Shown one piece after another: positions 52,897 to 63,053 of a stretch of DNA of 64,000 nt. Numbering within the stretch: the stretch's first letter is position 1; each line of letters starts with the position of its first letter. The notes beneath the pieces are model-generated. The model worked only from the letters and a program-made list of their open reading frames with translations, was not told the DNA's origin and made no database searches. Source of the stretch: Novosphingobium sp. ERN07 (lineage in GTDB: Bacteria > Pseudomonadota > Alphaproteobacteria > Sphingomonadales > Sphingomonadaceae). Position numbers and translations under genes: made by a program. Where the stretch lies: assembly GCF_012641335.1 (NCBI RefSeq), contig NZ_JABAID010000004.1, forward strand, positions 119,111-183,110, given 5' to 3'.

Positions 52897-53448
52897 TAAT
52901 GATCGATGCTCGGGCTTGGCACTTTGCCTTGGCCACGGTCGACGACGAAATCTGTGAAGGCAATGAATCACTCGTCGAGCTTACTCGCGCTCTTCCAGGA
53001 CTTGTAAATGCGGCCAATCGGTCGATGGCATCAAAGTTTCTCTAGTCACTGCTGCGCGATCTTGCGCGTTGCTGGCGAGACATTCTTCCTGCCGCGGGCG
53101 CCAAAGGCCCGCTTCCCCGTCCATGGCCTGACGGCGGGGTCTTGGACTCCCCAGAAGGGGGGGTCTGACAATCCTGTCGCCGTCTTTAGGTCGCTCGGCG
53201 CGCAGCGCGAAGCGAGGTCTCGCGATGCATGCCGCATTTCATTGGCAATCTTGTGGCGGGGTTTGCCGACGGCTTCGCACGCATGGGCACGCACGCGAGC
53301 TAAGTTCTTGATAGCCGGTCTAACGGCAACAGGCTAAGAGCGAAGTTGGAGAAGTGCTGCGCGACGACCGTTGCAGCTGCATAGCAGATTTGCATACCGC
53401 CATCATCGCTGGTTCAAAGTGACGTAATTCCTACCAGATGTTGCTGAT
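52897..53448. other. Region between IS5 and aldehyde dehydrogenase gene
   Basis: Next to the IS5 right end a plus-strand frame (52899-53045) reads MIDARAWHFALATVDDEI, then LVELTRALPGLVNAANR to a TAG. It may be the 3' part of the gene that the IS5 entered. A minus-strand frame 53046-53294 (ending PATRKIAQQ) also looks possibly coding. Neither is recognised. No promoter or terminator is evident. Confidence 0.35.
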
Positions 53449-54858
53449 CTATTTTGTAACAAGGAAGGTCTTTGGATCGGTATAGGCCATCAATCCCTCG
53501 ATCCCATTCTCCACCCCCATGCCCGATTGCTTGCGCCCGCCGAAGGCTGCGAAGGGTGACAGGGCGAGCCCCTCGTTGATCCAGACATTCCCAGTATCCA
53601 TTCGCTCAGCGATCCGCATGGCGGCGTCCATGTCGGCGGACCAGACGGTTCCGGCCAGCCCCATGTCGGTGTTGTTGGCTTTGGCAATCGCATCTTCGAC
53701 ATCCGTAAAGCGCACGAGCGGCAAGATCGGCCCGAACTGTTCCTCCTGGACGATACGGCTGTCTTCGGGCGGATTGTCGACCAGCGTGACGGGAACAAAG
53801 AGGCCATCTCCCTCTGGGGCTTCCCCCTGGAGCAACTGGTAACCGTTCGCTTCGCAATCGGCGAGCAAGCCCTTGACGCGGTCGTACTGCGGCTTGTTCT
53901 GGATCGGCCCGAGCGCGGTGCCCTGCTGGCTGCCATCACCCATCGGCACAGCCAGCGCCAGCTTTGCCAGTTCATCGCGGAACGCATCGTAGATGTCATT
54001 GTGGACATAGGCCCGCTTGGTCGCGACGCAGACCTGCCCGCTGTTGGTGAAAGCCGACCAGAACAGCTTTTCCGCCGTTTCCGGGACGTTGACGTCCGGC
54101 ATGACGATCGCCGCATCGTTGCCGCCCAGTTCCAGTGTCAACCGCTTCAGCGTCGATGCCGCGTTTGCCATCACCCTGCGTCCGGTGGCGGTCGAGCCGG
54201 TGAAGCTGACCTTGTCGAAGCCCGGATGCGACGTCATCAGCGGCCCCAGTGCATCGCCGCCGGTGATAATGTTGAGCACCCCGGCAGGCACGAAGTCTCG
54301 CACCAGTTCGCCAATCCGCAGCACGGTCATCGGCGTGAACGGCGAAGGCTTCAGGACCAGGGTATTGCCGGCCAGCAAGGCAGGCGCGATCTTCCAGATC
54401 GACAGCACGACCGGAAAATTCCACGGCGAAATCCCGGCCACCACCCCGATCGGGACATAGCGGGTGACCTGGCGGCGGCCCGGCCCGGCCTCGATCTCGC
54501 GGTCGGGCAGGGTCAGGCTGGCGGTTGCCTGACACCACTGCGCGGCCGCCATGACCTCGAACTGGGCCTGCTCCGCCGGCTTGCCCTGCTCGCGGGTGAG
54601 CATCGCAGCCAGTTCCGCGGCGTTGGCAGCGATAGTCTCGCCGATCCGGTTGACGATTGCCGCGCGGTCGGCCCAGGCCGTGTCACGCCAGGCGGGGAAG
54701 GCGCTGCGGGCCGCGGTGATGGCCGATTCAAGCTCTGCCGCTCCGGCATCTGGCACAGCGGCGAAGACCTGTCCGGTCGCCGGGTTGCACACATCGAGGC
54801 TGTTAGCGGACGATGCAGCCTTGCCGCCGATCGTCATGGTCAGGATGTCTTGGGTCAC
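53449..54858 (-). CDS. NAD(P)-dependent aldehyde dehydrogenase
   Basis: A 469-residue aldehyde dehydrogenase: GISPWNFPVVLSIWKIAPAL, LKPSPFTP, FTGSTATGRR, general base Glu in LTLELGGNDAA and nucleophile Cys in FTNSGQVCVATKRAY. The C-terminus reads FGGRKQSGMGVENG. It is the second gene of a two-gene operon after a zinc alcohol dehydrogenase (12-base gap), so it probably oxidises the aldehyde made from an alcohol. Betaine/aromatic aldehyde dehydrogenases are the nearest group I can name; substrate unknown. It lies outside the IS elements and may not belong to the microcystin island. Confidence 0.9.
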   Translation of the reverse strand: MTQDILTMTIGGKAASSANSLDVCNPATGQVFAAVPDAGAAELESAITAARSAFPAWRDTAWADRAAIVNRIGETIAANAAELAAMLTREQGKPAEQAQFEVMAAAQWCQATASLTLPDREIEAGPGRRQVTRYVPIGVVAGISPWNFPVVLSIWKIAPALLAGNTLVLKPSPFTPMTVLRIGELVRDFVPAGVLNIITGGDALGPLMTSHPGFDKVSFTGSTATGRRVMANAASTLKRLTLELGGNDAAIVMPDVNVPETAEKLFWSAFTNSGQVCVATKRAYVHNDIYDAFRDELAKLALAVPMGDGSQQGTALGPIQNKPQYDRVKGLLADCEANGYQLLQGEAPEGDGLFVPVTLVDNPPEDSRIVQEEQFGPILPLVRFTDVEDAIAKANNTDMGLAGTVWSADMDAAMRIAERMDTGNVWINEGLALSPFAAFGGRKQSGMGVENGIEGLMAYTDPKTFLVTK

Positions 54859-54870
54859 AGTCAGGTTCCT

Positions 54871-55977
54871 TCAAGCCGGGAGTTCAAGGATTACCTTGAC
54901 GCATTTGCCGGAATGGCTGTCGGCAATCGCCTGGTTGATCTGGTCGAACGGGTAGATGGTCGAGAACCGCTCGATCGGTAGCTTTCCGGCAGCGTGCAGC
55001 GCGATCAGTTCGGGCAGGAAGGTATCGGGATCGCTGTCGCCTTCGATGATCCCCTTGATCGTGTAGCCATAGGTAATGGCCGGCACGATCGGCAGTGGCA
55101 GCGCCGCATCGAGGCTGCCGGGCACTCCGACCAGGCCCAACGCGCCGTGCGGCGCCAGCATGCCTAGCGCGGCGGAAATCGCCCCGACATTGCCGCTGGT
55201 GTCGACCACGTTGTTCGCGCCTTGCGGGAGGATGGCCCTGACCTGTTCGGCAGTGTCGCCCGTAGCCGGATCGATGGCATGGTCCGCGCCGAGTTCGAGC
55301 GCCAGTTGCCTCCTGGCCTCCTGCGGTTCGATCATGATGATCTTCGAACAGCCCGCGATCTTGCCGCCCAGCACGGCGCTGAGGCCCACGGCGCCGGCCC
55401 CGAGGACGACCAGGTTCGATCCGGCCTGCGCCTTTAGTGAGCGCAGCACCGCACCTACACCGGTCTGGATCCCGCAGCCAAGCGGCGCAAGGCTGGCAAG
55501 ATCGGCCTCGTCTGGCAAGGCCACCACATTGCGTTCGTCGGCAATGGCGTGCGAGGCGAACGACGACTGCCCGAAGAACCGGGCCGAAACCTGCCCTGTA
55601 TCATCGTGGGCGCACGAGCTCCCGTCAGCCCGGACGCAGGCAAAGTTAAGCGCGACGAATTCCTGGCAATAAGCTGGATCGCCGCTGTGGCACTGGCTGC
55701 ACCGCCCGCATGAATTGAAAGTCAGCAGAACCTTCTGGCCGGGCCGGACCTTGGTCACCCCTTCGCCAACCGCTTCGACCACACCCGCGCCTTCGTGCCC
55801 GAGGATCAGGGGAAAGGGTGATCCCATCGCGCCAGAGGCGAAAACCATGTCCGTATGGCAGATGCCTACCGCGCGGATCCGGATGAGCACTTCGCCAGCG
55901 CGCGGCGGATCGAATTGCACTGTTTCGATTGAAAAAGGCTGGTTCGGTTCGCGCAAGATTGCTGCCGTGCCTTGCAT
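54871..55977 (-). CDS. Zinc-dependent alcohol dehydrogenase (aryl-alcohol type)
   Basis: A 368-residue medium-chain dehydrogenase. The catalytic zinc site shows GICHTD and GHEGAGVVEAVGEGV, the structural zinc site CGRCSQCHSGDPAYC, and the NAD fold VVLGAGAVGLSAVLGGKIAG. GIQTGVGAVL and the KGIIEGDSDP segment resemble benzyl/aryl-alcohol dehydrogenases (XylB-like). Start at ATG 55977 (MQGTAAILREP) after CCAGGAGAGTGGTG; a longer frame upstream is rejected. Pairs with the aldehyde dehydrogenase downstream to convert an alcohol to an acid. Confidence 0.9.
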   Translation of the reverse strand: MQGTAAILREPNQPFSIETVQFDPPRAGEVLIRIRAVGICHTDMVFASGAMGSPFPLILGHEGAGVVEAVGEGVTKVRPGQKVLLTFNSCGRCSQCHSGDPAYCQEFVALNFACVRADGSSCAHDDTGQVSARFFGQSSFASHAIADERNVVALPDEADLASLAPLGCGIQTGVGAVLRSLKAQAGSNLVVLGAGAVGLSAVLGGKIAGCSKIIMIEPQEARRQLALELGADHAIDPATGDTAEQVRAILPQGANNVVDTSGNVGAISAALGMLAPHGALGLVGVPGSLDAALPLPIVPAITYGYTIKGIIEGDSDPDTFLPELIALHAAGKLPIERFSTIYPFDQINQAIADSHSGKCVKVILELPA

Positions 55978-56152
55978 CACCACTCTCCTGGAATTGTCGT
56001 CACGCCTACTTTTCCAGTTCGACCGGCGTTCGGCCCCATACTTTTGTTTTGGCCGAACGCGCAAGCATGGACCTATTCACTCCGTCGAATGCTGCTCCGC
56101 CGGGCCACCTGGTGCCGAGACCGGCGACGGCCAGCGCATGTGAGGGACTAGA

Positions 56153-57319
56153 ATGACCGAAGCCTATATCGTTGACGCTGTCCGCACGGCTGGTGGCAAG
56201 CGAAACGGGAAGCTCGCCAATTGGCATCCCGCTGACCTCGCTGCCGAAATGTTCAACGCTCTGATCGACCGCAATGCTTCGCTTGATCCGAAGGCGATCG
56301 ACGATGTCATTCTTGGCTGCGTCATGCAAGCCGGCGAACAGTGCTTTGCTTTTCCGCGCAATGCGATCCTTGCCTCGCGATTGCCTTCGACGACACCTGG
56401 GGTGGCGGTCGACCGCCAGTGCGGATCATCGCAGCAATCGCTGCAGTTTGCGGCGCAGGCCGTAATGTCTGGAACCCAGGATGTGGTGATCGCGGCAGGT
56501 GTCGAGAGCATGACCCGGGTGCCGATGTTCTCGAACTTCTCCCTGCACGAGAAGGAAGGGATAGGCACCGGCCCGCTGAGCCCGCGCGGCAAGGAACGCT
56601 ACAACCGTACAACGCAGTTCAGCCAATTCGAAGGGGCCGAACTGCTCGCGCACAAGCATGGATTCAACCGAGAGGCGCTTGACCGCTTTGCGCTGGAAAG
56701 CCACCACAAGGCTGCGGCCGCCATCGAGTCTGGCGCATTCGACGACGAAATCGTGCCCATCGATGTAGGTGGTGAATTGCACAGAGTCGACGAAGGCGTA
56801 CGGATGGATGCGACGCTTGAGGCAATCTCGTCAGTCAAACCTATGCGCGAAGGTGGTGTTGTTTCAGCTGCCAATGCCAGCCAGGTTTGCGACGGGGCGA
56901 GCGCCGCGCTGGTAGTAAGTCAGCGTGCACTCAAGGAGTTCAACCTGACCCCAATTGCGCGTATCCATAACCTGACAGTGACCGCGGGCGATCCAGTCAT
57001 CATGTTGGAAGAGCCGGTTAATGCGACCCGCAAGGCCTTGCTGCGTACTGGCATGTCAATCGGCGACATCGACCTCTATGAAGTCAATGAAGCCTTTGCA
57101 CAAGTGCCACTGACGTGGCTGAAGGAGATCGGCGGCGATCCCGAAAAACTCAACGTCAATGGCGGCGCCATAGCTCTCGGCCACCCGCTGGGAGCGTCGG
57201 GAACAAAGCTGATGGCGACCCTGATCAACGCGCTTCATGCGAGAGGCAAGCGCTGGGGGTTGCAGACAATGTGCGAGGCGGGAGGTGTCGCCAATGTAAC
57301 CATCGTTGAGGCGCTCTGA
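56153..57319 (+). CDS. Acetyl-CoA acetyltransferase (thiolase II)
   Basis: A 388-residue thiolase with nucleophile Cys90 (VDRQCGSSQQS), EVNEAFAQVPL, GGAIALGHPLGASG with its catalytic His and a second Cys in QTMCEAGGVAN. It cleaves 3-oxoacyl-CoA to acetyl-CoA and a shortened acyl-CoA, or runs the reverse reaction. Starts with ATG after GTGAGGGACTAGA. Alone on the plus strand between minus-strand genes, so it has its own promoter. Confidence 0.93.
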   Translation: MTEAYIVDAVRTAGGKRNGKLANWHPADLAAEMFNALIDRNASLDPKAIDDVILGCVMQAGEQCFAFPRNAILASRLPSTTPGVAVDRQCGSSQQSLQFAAQAVMSGTQDVVIAAGVESMTRVPMFSNFSLHEKEGIGTGPLSPRGKERYNRTTQFSQFEGAELLAHKHGFNREALDRFALESHHKAAAAIESGAFDDEIVPIDVGGELHRVDEGVRMDATLEAISSVKPMREGGVVSAANASQVCDGASAALVVSQRALKEFNLTPIARIHNLTVTAGDPVIMLEEPVNATRKALLRTGMSIGDIDLYEVNEAFAQVPLTWLKEIGGDPEKLNVNGGAIALGHPLGASGTKLMATLINALHARGKRWGLQTMCEAGGVANVTIVEAL

Positions 57320-57661
57320 TTGATGCCAATGCCACTATCAGTCACCCTTATGATCGCGTCCTCCAGTGATGCCATTAAGCAAGGCGCCTCTCGTGGTAGC
57401 ATTTGCCACCCCGCCATGTCGAATTCATCAGCTTCGCCTCTCACCTTCTCTCCTCCCTTTTCAGGGGAGAAGCGATCCTTCGATCGATGCAGGGGGCACT
57501 TCGGCCGGGATAGCGTTCATCCAGATACAGCCTGGATAAGCCTCATCACTCAGCGCATCATGATTAGCAGTGGTCTTTCGCGAAGCTCCTGTCATTAAGG
57601 CTTCGATATCACGATGATTGGGGTCGAGCTTAGCGTATTCACACTCGGCTCACTAACCGAT
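57320..57661. other. Intergenic region between convergent thiolase and LuxR genes
   Basis: No gene is seen. CTCCC and GGGGAG around TTTTCA (near 57452-57468) form a weak hairpin that may act as a shared terminator. Short frames on both strands match nothing. Confidence 0.4.
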
Positions 57662-60391
57662 CTACACCGAGGCAAGACCGAGCGAGCGAGCGCGATGGAT
57701 TGCTGCGGTCCGGTTGTTCACGCCAAGCTTGCTGTATAGATTGTAAAGGTGCCACTTAACCGTGGCTTCCGACATGGCGAGCCGCCCGGCAATTTCGCGA
57801 TTGCGCAAGCCCGCTAGCAGAAGTTCCACCATCAGCTTTTCCCGGGCGGTCAGCGGCTCGAGCGGAGCGTACATCTCGTCGTTGGGCTTGGCGATCTGAC
57901 TTTCAAGACCGAGGCGCGCTTGCAAATTCTGCAAGAACCCAAGTTCGTTCATCTGTCCGCCGAGACTTTGTTCTAATCTGGCCAATGTCGCCGCTACCAG
58001 CGGACGGCAAAGCTGGGCATCGTCGAGGAAGATCTGGTTGAGCCCCCGGTCACGCGCAACCGACACCGCGTCGAGGAAGGCACGGACCGCCTTCACGCTG
58101 TCACCCTGGTTGTAGTGGACCGCAGCCTTGAGGATCAACGCCTGAACCAACCGCAAGTTGCGCCCCCCGTGCCGCGCGGCGCTGATCAGGCCGGTCAGGA
58201 TGCGCAGCGCCTCGTTCCAGGCCTGGTCCGCTATAGCCACCCGGGCCGAAACGATCTGGCGCAGTTCCTTGACGCTGGGCAGGTCGGGATCACCCTCGTC
58301 GGGGCGCCGTTCGCCCAGTGGCTGGACTTCTGTGATGCCGCTTGCCTCCTCGATCGCCTCTTCGCTGCGACCGGCCCGGAACAGCAGCAGGACCCGCTCG
58401 TACCGCAAGGTAAAGGCAAGGCGCGGGGCATAGGCCTTGGCCAGGCCGGCCTCCATCTTGCGGGCCAGCGTCAGTGCATCCGAAGCGCCAGCCCTGAGCG
58501 CGGTCACCCGCAGGCAGGCCGCGAGGCCAAAAGCGGCGGTTTCGCTGACCCCATGTTCGGCCAGCATGTGGAGGTTTTCATTCACCAGCGCTTCGGCACT
58601 GTCGATTTCGCCCAGATGATAATGGGCAGCTGCGGCAAGCAGAGCCAGGGTCGATGAGATGTTGCTTGGTGCCTTGGGAGTTTCAGACCAGCCCGCCCCC
58701 AGCGCTTCGAGCCGGGCGAGCACCTGGCGCGGTTCGCCCACGACCAGATCCATCGTCATCCCGATCCCGCAGACCCAGGCATTGCCATAGGCGCTGTCGC
58801 TGTCGGCAATCGCCCGTTGCGCCAGATCGAAAGCGCGCCTGGCGGCGGGAACATCAAGGAAGGCGAGCGACGAAAGCACTAGGCTGCAGGCAACGGTCGC
58901 GCGGTCGAACGGATCGGCACTTGGATTGCTGCTCAGCCAGTCGCTGGCCGCGCGCCGTGCCGAAAGCATGTCGTCCATGAAAGTCGCCGACAAGGTATCG
59001 AGCAGCCCGATCTGGTTCTGCAGGCCCGCATCAATTTCGCCCCCGCTACCGATCTGCGCATTGCGGTGAAGGCTTGCGACCAGGCTGGCGGCCTGGCGAT
59101 AGCGGCGGGCGAAGAACATGGCCCAGGCTTGCCAGTAGAGCAGCGTCGAATCGTCTTCGATCATGCCCTTGGGAAAGCGCGACAACAGCTGCAGGAAGGT
59201 CGCAAGATCGCCGCGCACGGACACAAGTTCCGGCGCCAGCCTGGCAAGAAGCGACCGCGCCCGGCCGGCATCGCCCGAAAGCAGCGCCATATCGATCGCT
59301 TCGGCCAGCTGATCATTCGCCTCGTACCAGCGTCCGGCCGCGCTGCGCATCTCGGCCTGTTCCTGACGGGGCAAGCGATCGAACTGCGTCAGCAGGTACT
59401 GGCGGAAGATCGGATGATAGCGGAACCAGCCGCTGTCGCTTTCCAGTCTGACGATGAACAGGTTGTTGCGCTGCACCTGTTCGATCATCTGGGCGGCGTC
59501 GGCGCGGGGAGCAACCGCTTCACACAGCGCAAGGTTGAACTGTTCCAGAAAGCAGGTCGCCACCAGGAAATCCTGAACCTCGCGCGGCTGGCCGCGCAGG
59601 ACTTCTTCCGAGAGATATTCGGCGACGTCGGCATCGCGTGAGGAAATCTCCTCAAGCAGGCGCTTGGTGTCGGCCCCTTCCTTCAGGGCGAGCAGGAACA
59701 AGCGGATGGCGACGGGCCACCCTTCGGTCCGCTCCAGCACGCCAGCCAGATCGGCGCCGCCGCCATCCGGCATGACCGTGCGGGCCAGCGTGCCAAGCTC
59801 GCTCTTGGTAAAGGCCAGGTCCCGGACGCGAAGTTCTGCGACCCGGCCGGCCAGCATCAGCTTGCGCGTGGCAAAGCCCGGCTTGACGCGCGAGGAGATC
59901 ACCAGGTGCAGGTATGGCGATTCAGTCGCCAGCAGGGCTTCGATCAGCGCGTCGGTTTCCTGCGACTGCGCCAGATGATAGTTCTCGATGATGACGGTGA
60001 GATCGGCCTTGCGCCGATCGAGGCCAGCAGCGATCAGGCTGGCTGATAAGGCCCCGCTGGCTTCAAGGCCGAGGCTGTCGTCGGCGGCCAGACCGCCTTC
60101 AGCAGAACTCACGTCCATCAGGAATGCGGCAAGCTTGCGGGGTACCACGTCGGTGCGGTCGCAGTTGTACCAGTATGCGCCGCCCTTCGCCGCTCCAAGC
60201 GCCTCATGAAGCGAGGTCAGCAAGACAGTCTTGCCATAGCCAGCCGGGGCGACAGCTAGCACAAGATCCTTGGACTGAACGTCAAGAAGGAGCTGATCGA
60301 TCAGGGCATCCCTGCGAATCAGGTCACCGCCCGACACCGGCGGCGCGGTTTTACCTCTGGGGTAATTCAAGCTGGCTACCCTGCGCTCCAC
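57662..60391 (-). CDS. MalT-like LuxR-family ATP-dependent regulator
   Basis: A large (about 909-residue) STAND-type transcription activator. The N-terminal NTPase domain shows PRGKTAPP, LIRRDALIDQLL, the Walker A loop APAGYGKT and ENYH as Walker B equivalent. A long helical TPR-like middle follows, and the C-terminal LuxR helix-turn-helix reads LTAREKLMVELLLAGLRNREIAGRLAMSEATVKWHLYNLYSKLGV. I prefer the GTG at 60389-60391 (VERRVASLN) because the longer frame to 60463 would place a 32-base stem-loop inside the N-terminus. Its target is unknown; the desaturase and CoA ligase next to it are candidates. Confidence 0.9.
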   Translation of the reverse strand: MERRVASLNYPRGKTAPPVSGGDLIRRDALIDQLLLDVQSKDLVLAVAPAGYGKTVLLTSLHEALGAAKGGAYWYNCDRTDVVPRKLAAFLMDVSSAEGGLAADDSLGLEASGALSASLIAAGLDRRKADLTVIIENYHLAQSQETDALIEALLATESPYLHLVISSRVKPGFATRKLMLAGRVAELRVRDLAFTKSELGTLARTVMPDGGGADLAGVLERTEGWPVAIRLFLLALKEGADTKRLLEEISSRDADVAEYLSEEVLRGQPREVQDFLVATCFLEQFNLALCEAVAPRADAAQMIEQVQRNNLFIVRLESDSGWFRYHPIFRQYLLTQFDRLPRQEQAEMRSAAGRWYEANDQLAEAIDMALLSGDAGRARSLLARLAPELVSVRGDLATFLQLLSRFPKGMIEDDSTLLYWQAWAMFFARRYRQAASLVASLHRNAQIGSGGEIDAGLQNQIGLLDTLSATFMDDMLSARRAASDWLSSNPSADPFDRATVACSLVLSSLAFLDVPAARRAFDLAQRAIADSDSAYGNAWVCGIGMTMDLVVGEPRQVLARLEALGAGWSETPKAPSNISSTLALLAAAAHYHLGEIDSAEALVNENLHMLAEHGVSETAAFGLAACLRVTALRAGASDALTLARKMEAGLAKAYAPRLAFTLRYERVLLLFRAGRSEEAIEEASGITEVQPLGERRPDEGDPDLPSVKELRQIVSARVAIADQAWNEALRILTGLISAARHGGRNLRLVQALILKAAVHYNQGDSVKAVRAFLDAVSVARDRGLNQIFLDDAQLCRPLVAATLARLEQSLGGQMNELGFLQNLQARLGLESQIAKPNDEMYAPLEPLTAREKLMVELLLAGLRNREIAGRLAMSEATVKWHLYNLYSKLGVNNRTAAIHRARSLGLASV

Positions 60392-60428
60392 ATCCCGACC
60401 CTGATGGCGGATTATAGTCGCAGATGCA

Positions 60429-60460
60429 CCCACCACCCATACTTTTGTATGGGTGGTGGG
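60429..60460 (-). terminator. Strong stem-loop after the desaturase gene
   Basis: Arms of 14 bases (CCCACCACCCATAC and GTATGGGTGGTGGG) pair perfectly around TTTT. It lies 18 bases after the desaturase stop on the minus strand, so it probably terminates that transcript, and just before the LuxR start. It could also be a protein-binding dyad. Confidence 0.65.
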
Positions 60461-60478
60461 CAATGCGCTCCAGAGGAT

Positions 60479-61357
60479 CTAGTGCCTCGCCAGTTCCTTC
60501 GTCCGCGGCGACAGCCCGAAGGTTGGCGGCATCAGCGGGTCTTTGGCCATGATCTCGTCGCCGCGCAGCTTCATGATCTTGATGTAGTTGTAGAACGGCG
60601 CGGTGGGATAGAGGTGGTGGATCAGGTGGTAATTGTGGTTGGCCATCAGCGGCGAGAGAATCCACTCCCCGCCCATCCGCAGCGCGGTCGCCTTGTATTC
60701 GTTTTCCTTGGCATAGGTCTCGAACGGCTGGTGGGTCAGGAAGCTGAACACCAGCACGAACAGGAAGGAACTGATCCGGGTCGGAATGAACCACAGCATC
60801 AGCAGTTCCAGCCCATAGCCCAGCCAAATGATCAGCGCGCAGGTCGCGAGGATGAAAGCAACATAGGCAAACAAGGCCGGGTACTTCCGGCGTGCAAAAT
60901 CGCCGCCCTTCTGGAAGAACCACTTGGTATAATAGTAGTCGAAGTTGAGCCAGCGCAGCGGGAACCACAAATCCAGCTTGTGCGCGTAGCCATCCGGATC
61001 GCGCTCGGGATCATTGGCATATTTATGATGCGCCATGTGGATGTAGCGAGCCACGTCCATCGGCGCGAGCGGGGCGAAATAGACCAGGCCGATCCTGCCG
61101 AGCAGCTCATTGACGAACTTGTTCTTGCTCACCGCATTGTGCGAGGAATCATGGACAACGCTGAACAGGTAGTACGCGGTAACCCCGTTCACGATTGCAC
61201 CCAGCCAGAGCGGAAACCCATGGGCGATGGCGGCGTACCAAACCCCGCCGATAATGCTGGTGCAAACGACGAACAGTGCCACGGTCGGCCATGCTACCTT
61301 GGGGCAGGACCGCAACGCATTGAACTGGGCAGCTGCATTCTGCGGTAACGTGGACAT
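60479..61357 (-). CDS. Membrane fatty acid desaturase / hydroxylase
   Basis: A 292-residue integral-membrane di-iron enzyme. The three His boxes are visible: HDSSH, HMAHH and HLIHH, with hydrophobic pairs around residues 25-75 and 165-215. The layout matches fatty acid desaturases and the related carotene hydroxylases; the exact reaction is not readable. Start at ATG 61357 (MSTLPQNAAAQ) after CCAGGAGAGTCTG; a longer frame starts 11 codons upstream. Confidence 0.88.
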   Translation of the reverse strand: MSTLPQNAAAQFNALRSCPKVAWPTVALFVVCTSIIGGVWYAAIAHGFPLWLGAIVNGVTAYYLFSVVHDSSHNAVSKNKFVNELLGRIGLVYFAPLAPMDVARYIHMAHHKYANDPERDPDGYAHKLDLWFPLRWLNFDYYYTKWFFQKGGDFARRKYPALFAYVAFILATCALIIWLGYGLELLMLWFIPTRISSFLFVLVFSFLTHQPFETYAKENEYKATALRMGGEWILSPLMANHNYHLIHHLYPTAPFYNYIKIMKLRGDEIMAKDPLMPPTFGLSPRTKELARH

Positions 61358-61457
61358 CAGACTCTCCTGGACCAAGTGTTTCCGCATCAATGCCTGCCCA
61401 CGATGGGCAGCGCCTCGACGAAAGTTTGGCTTGTCGATTTTTCCGCGCGGCCTGGTC

Positions 61458-63014
61458 CTAGCCCACTGCCCTGTCCCGACCCTTCCAGAAGGGTTCGCGC
61501 AGTTCGGTCTTCAGGATCTTTCCGGCTCCGGACAGCGGCAGGCTGGGCCTGACTTCCATGCTGCGCGGCACCTTGTATCCGGCGATCAAGGCCCGGCAAT
61601 GGGCCTGGAGTGCCTCAAGTGACAGCTCACTACCTGGCCGCAAGACCAGGGCGACATGCACGGCTTCACCCATCTGCTCGTGGGGAATCCCGATCACCGC
61701 ATTGGCGGCAACGGCGGGGTGGCTGGCGACGGCATTCTCGACCTCGGCGGAATAAATGTTCTCGCCGCCCGATATGATCATGTCCTTCGCCCGGTCGACG
61801 ATGAAGACATAGCCCTCCTCGTCCATCCAGGCCATGTCGCCGGTATGCAGCCAGCCGCCGCGCAAGGTTTCGGCGGTTGCTTCGGGCATGTTGTAATAGC
61901 CCTGCATTACATTCGGCCCCTTGACGATGATTTCGCCAATCTCGCCGCGCGGAAGCTCGCGGTCGTCGGGATCGACAATCTGGAGATGGACATCGAAAGT
62001 CGATCGCCCGGCCGCGCGCAGCCGGTTCGGGCCATCATTGTCCACGACATGCTGGTGCCAGGGCAGCGCGCAGATGAAGGCCGCGCTCTCGGTCATGCCA
62101 TAACCCTGAGTCAGGCGCACGTCCGGGAAGGCCGCCATGGTGCGCCGCAGCAGTGTTTCGGAGGCGGGTGACGCGCCGTAGAGGATGTTACACAGGCTCG
62201 ACGTGTCGAAATTCCCGATCGCAGGGTGATCGACGATCGCCTGAAGCATGGCCGGAACCACCAGCGTGTCGGTGACCCCAAACCGCGCGACATGGTCGAG
62301 CACAGCATCGGGACTGAAGGCGGGGAGCATGACATGGGTGCAGCCGCGCAGGACCAGACAGGTGGTGAGCAGCATGTCGGCAAGGTGGAACATCGGTGCC
62401 ACGTGCAGCCCGACTGCGCCCTCGTTGAACACGCCCTCGGCCAGCATCGACAGGCCGGATGAGCACAGATTGGCATGGCTCAGCATCACGCCCTTGGGCC
62501 GTCCGGTGGTGCCGCCGGTGTAGAAGATGCCCAGCAGGTCATCGCCGCCAGCCCCTGCGTTCTGCAAAGGCTCCGCCGCTGCAATCAGCGCGTCAAGGCC
62601 AGGAAGGTCATCCGATTCCTCGGTCCCGCCCATCAGGAAGATATGCTGCAGACCGGGGCATTGCTCCCGCAATGTGGGAACCAGCGCGGCATGATGCTGG
62701 TCGACCATCAGCGCCACACAGCCAGCATCATTGAGAGAATAGGCTATCTCGGCGGGGCTCCAGCGGAAGTTGACGGGCACGATCACGCCGCCTGCCCAAG
62801 CCGTCGCCAGATAGACCTCAAGGTAATGATCGCTGTTGAGTGCCAGCACCGCGATGCGCGCACCTTTGGCAAGGCTCCGGGATGCCAGGCAACCGGCCAG
62901 CCCGGTGACCCTCTCATAGAGCTCCGCGAAAGTCTGACTGCGGGCACGGCAGATCGTCGCCGTCACGTCCGGATGGTGCTGGACGGCTCTTTCGAGACCT
63001 TGTGTGAATTGCAT
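61458..63014 (-). CDS. Acyl-CoA synthetase (AMP-forming), third in window
   Basis: A 518-residue ANL-family ligase: P-loop FYTGGTTGRPKGVMLSH (about 160-176), QGYGMTESAAF, GGWLHTGDMAWMDEEGYVFIVDRAKDMIISGGENIYS and catalytic Lys in SGAGKILKTELRE. It resembles medium/long-chain or aromatic acid ligases. It follows the CaiB-family gene by 40 bases on the minus strand and is likely co-transcribed with it. Confidence 0.92.
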   Translation of the reverse strand: MQFTQGLERAVQHHPDVTATICRARSQTFAELYERVTGLAGCLASRSLAKGARIAVLALNSDHYLEVYLATAWAGGVIVPVNFRWSPAEIAYSLNDAGCVALMVDQHHAALVPTLREQCPGLQHIFLMGGTEESDDLPGLDALIAAAEPLQNAGAGGDDLLGIFYTGGTTGRPKGVMLSHANLCSSGLSMLAEGVFNEGAVGLHVAPMFHLADMLLTTCLVLRGCTHVMLPAFSPDAVLDHVARFGVTDTLVVPAMLQAIVDHPAIGNFDTSSLCNILYGASPASETLLRRTMAAFPDVRLTQGYGMTESAAFICALPWHQHVVDNDGPNRLRAAGRSTFDVHLQIVDPDDRELPRGEIGEIIVKGPNVMQGYYNMPEATAETLRGGWLHTGDMAWMDEEGYVFIVDRAKDMIISGGENIYSAEVENAVASHPAVAANAVIGIPHEQMGEAVHVALVLRPGSELSLEALQAHCRALIAGYKVPRSMEVRPSLPLSGAGKILKTELREPFWKGRDRAVG

Positions 63015-63053
63015 GGGTTGCCTCCTTCCTGTCCGCCGGCCGTAAATGCACTA

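Noticed and set aside
53008..53337. 109-codon plus-strand frame near 53.1 kb
   Set aside because: No start with a ribosome site, atypical composition and overlap with an equally unconvincing minus-strand frame; left as unassigned region.
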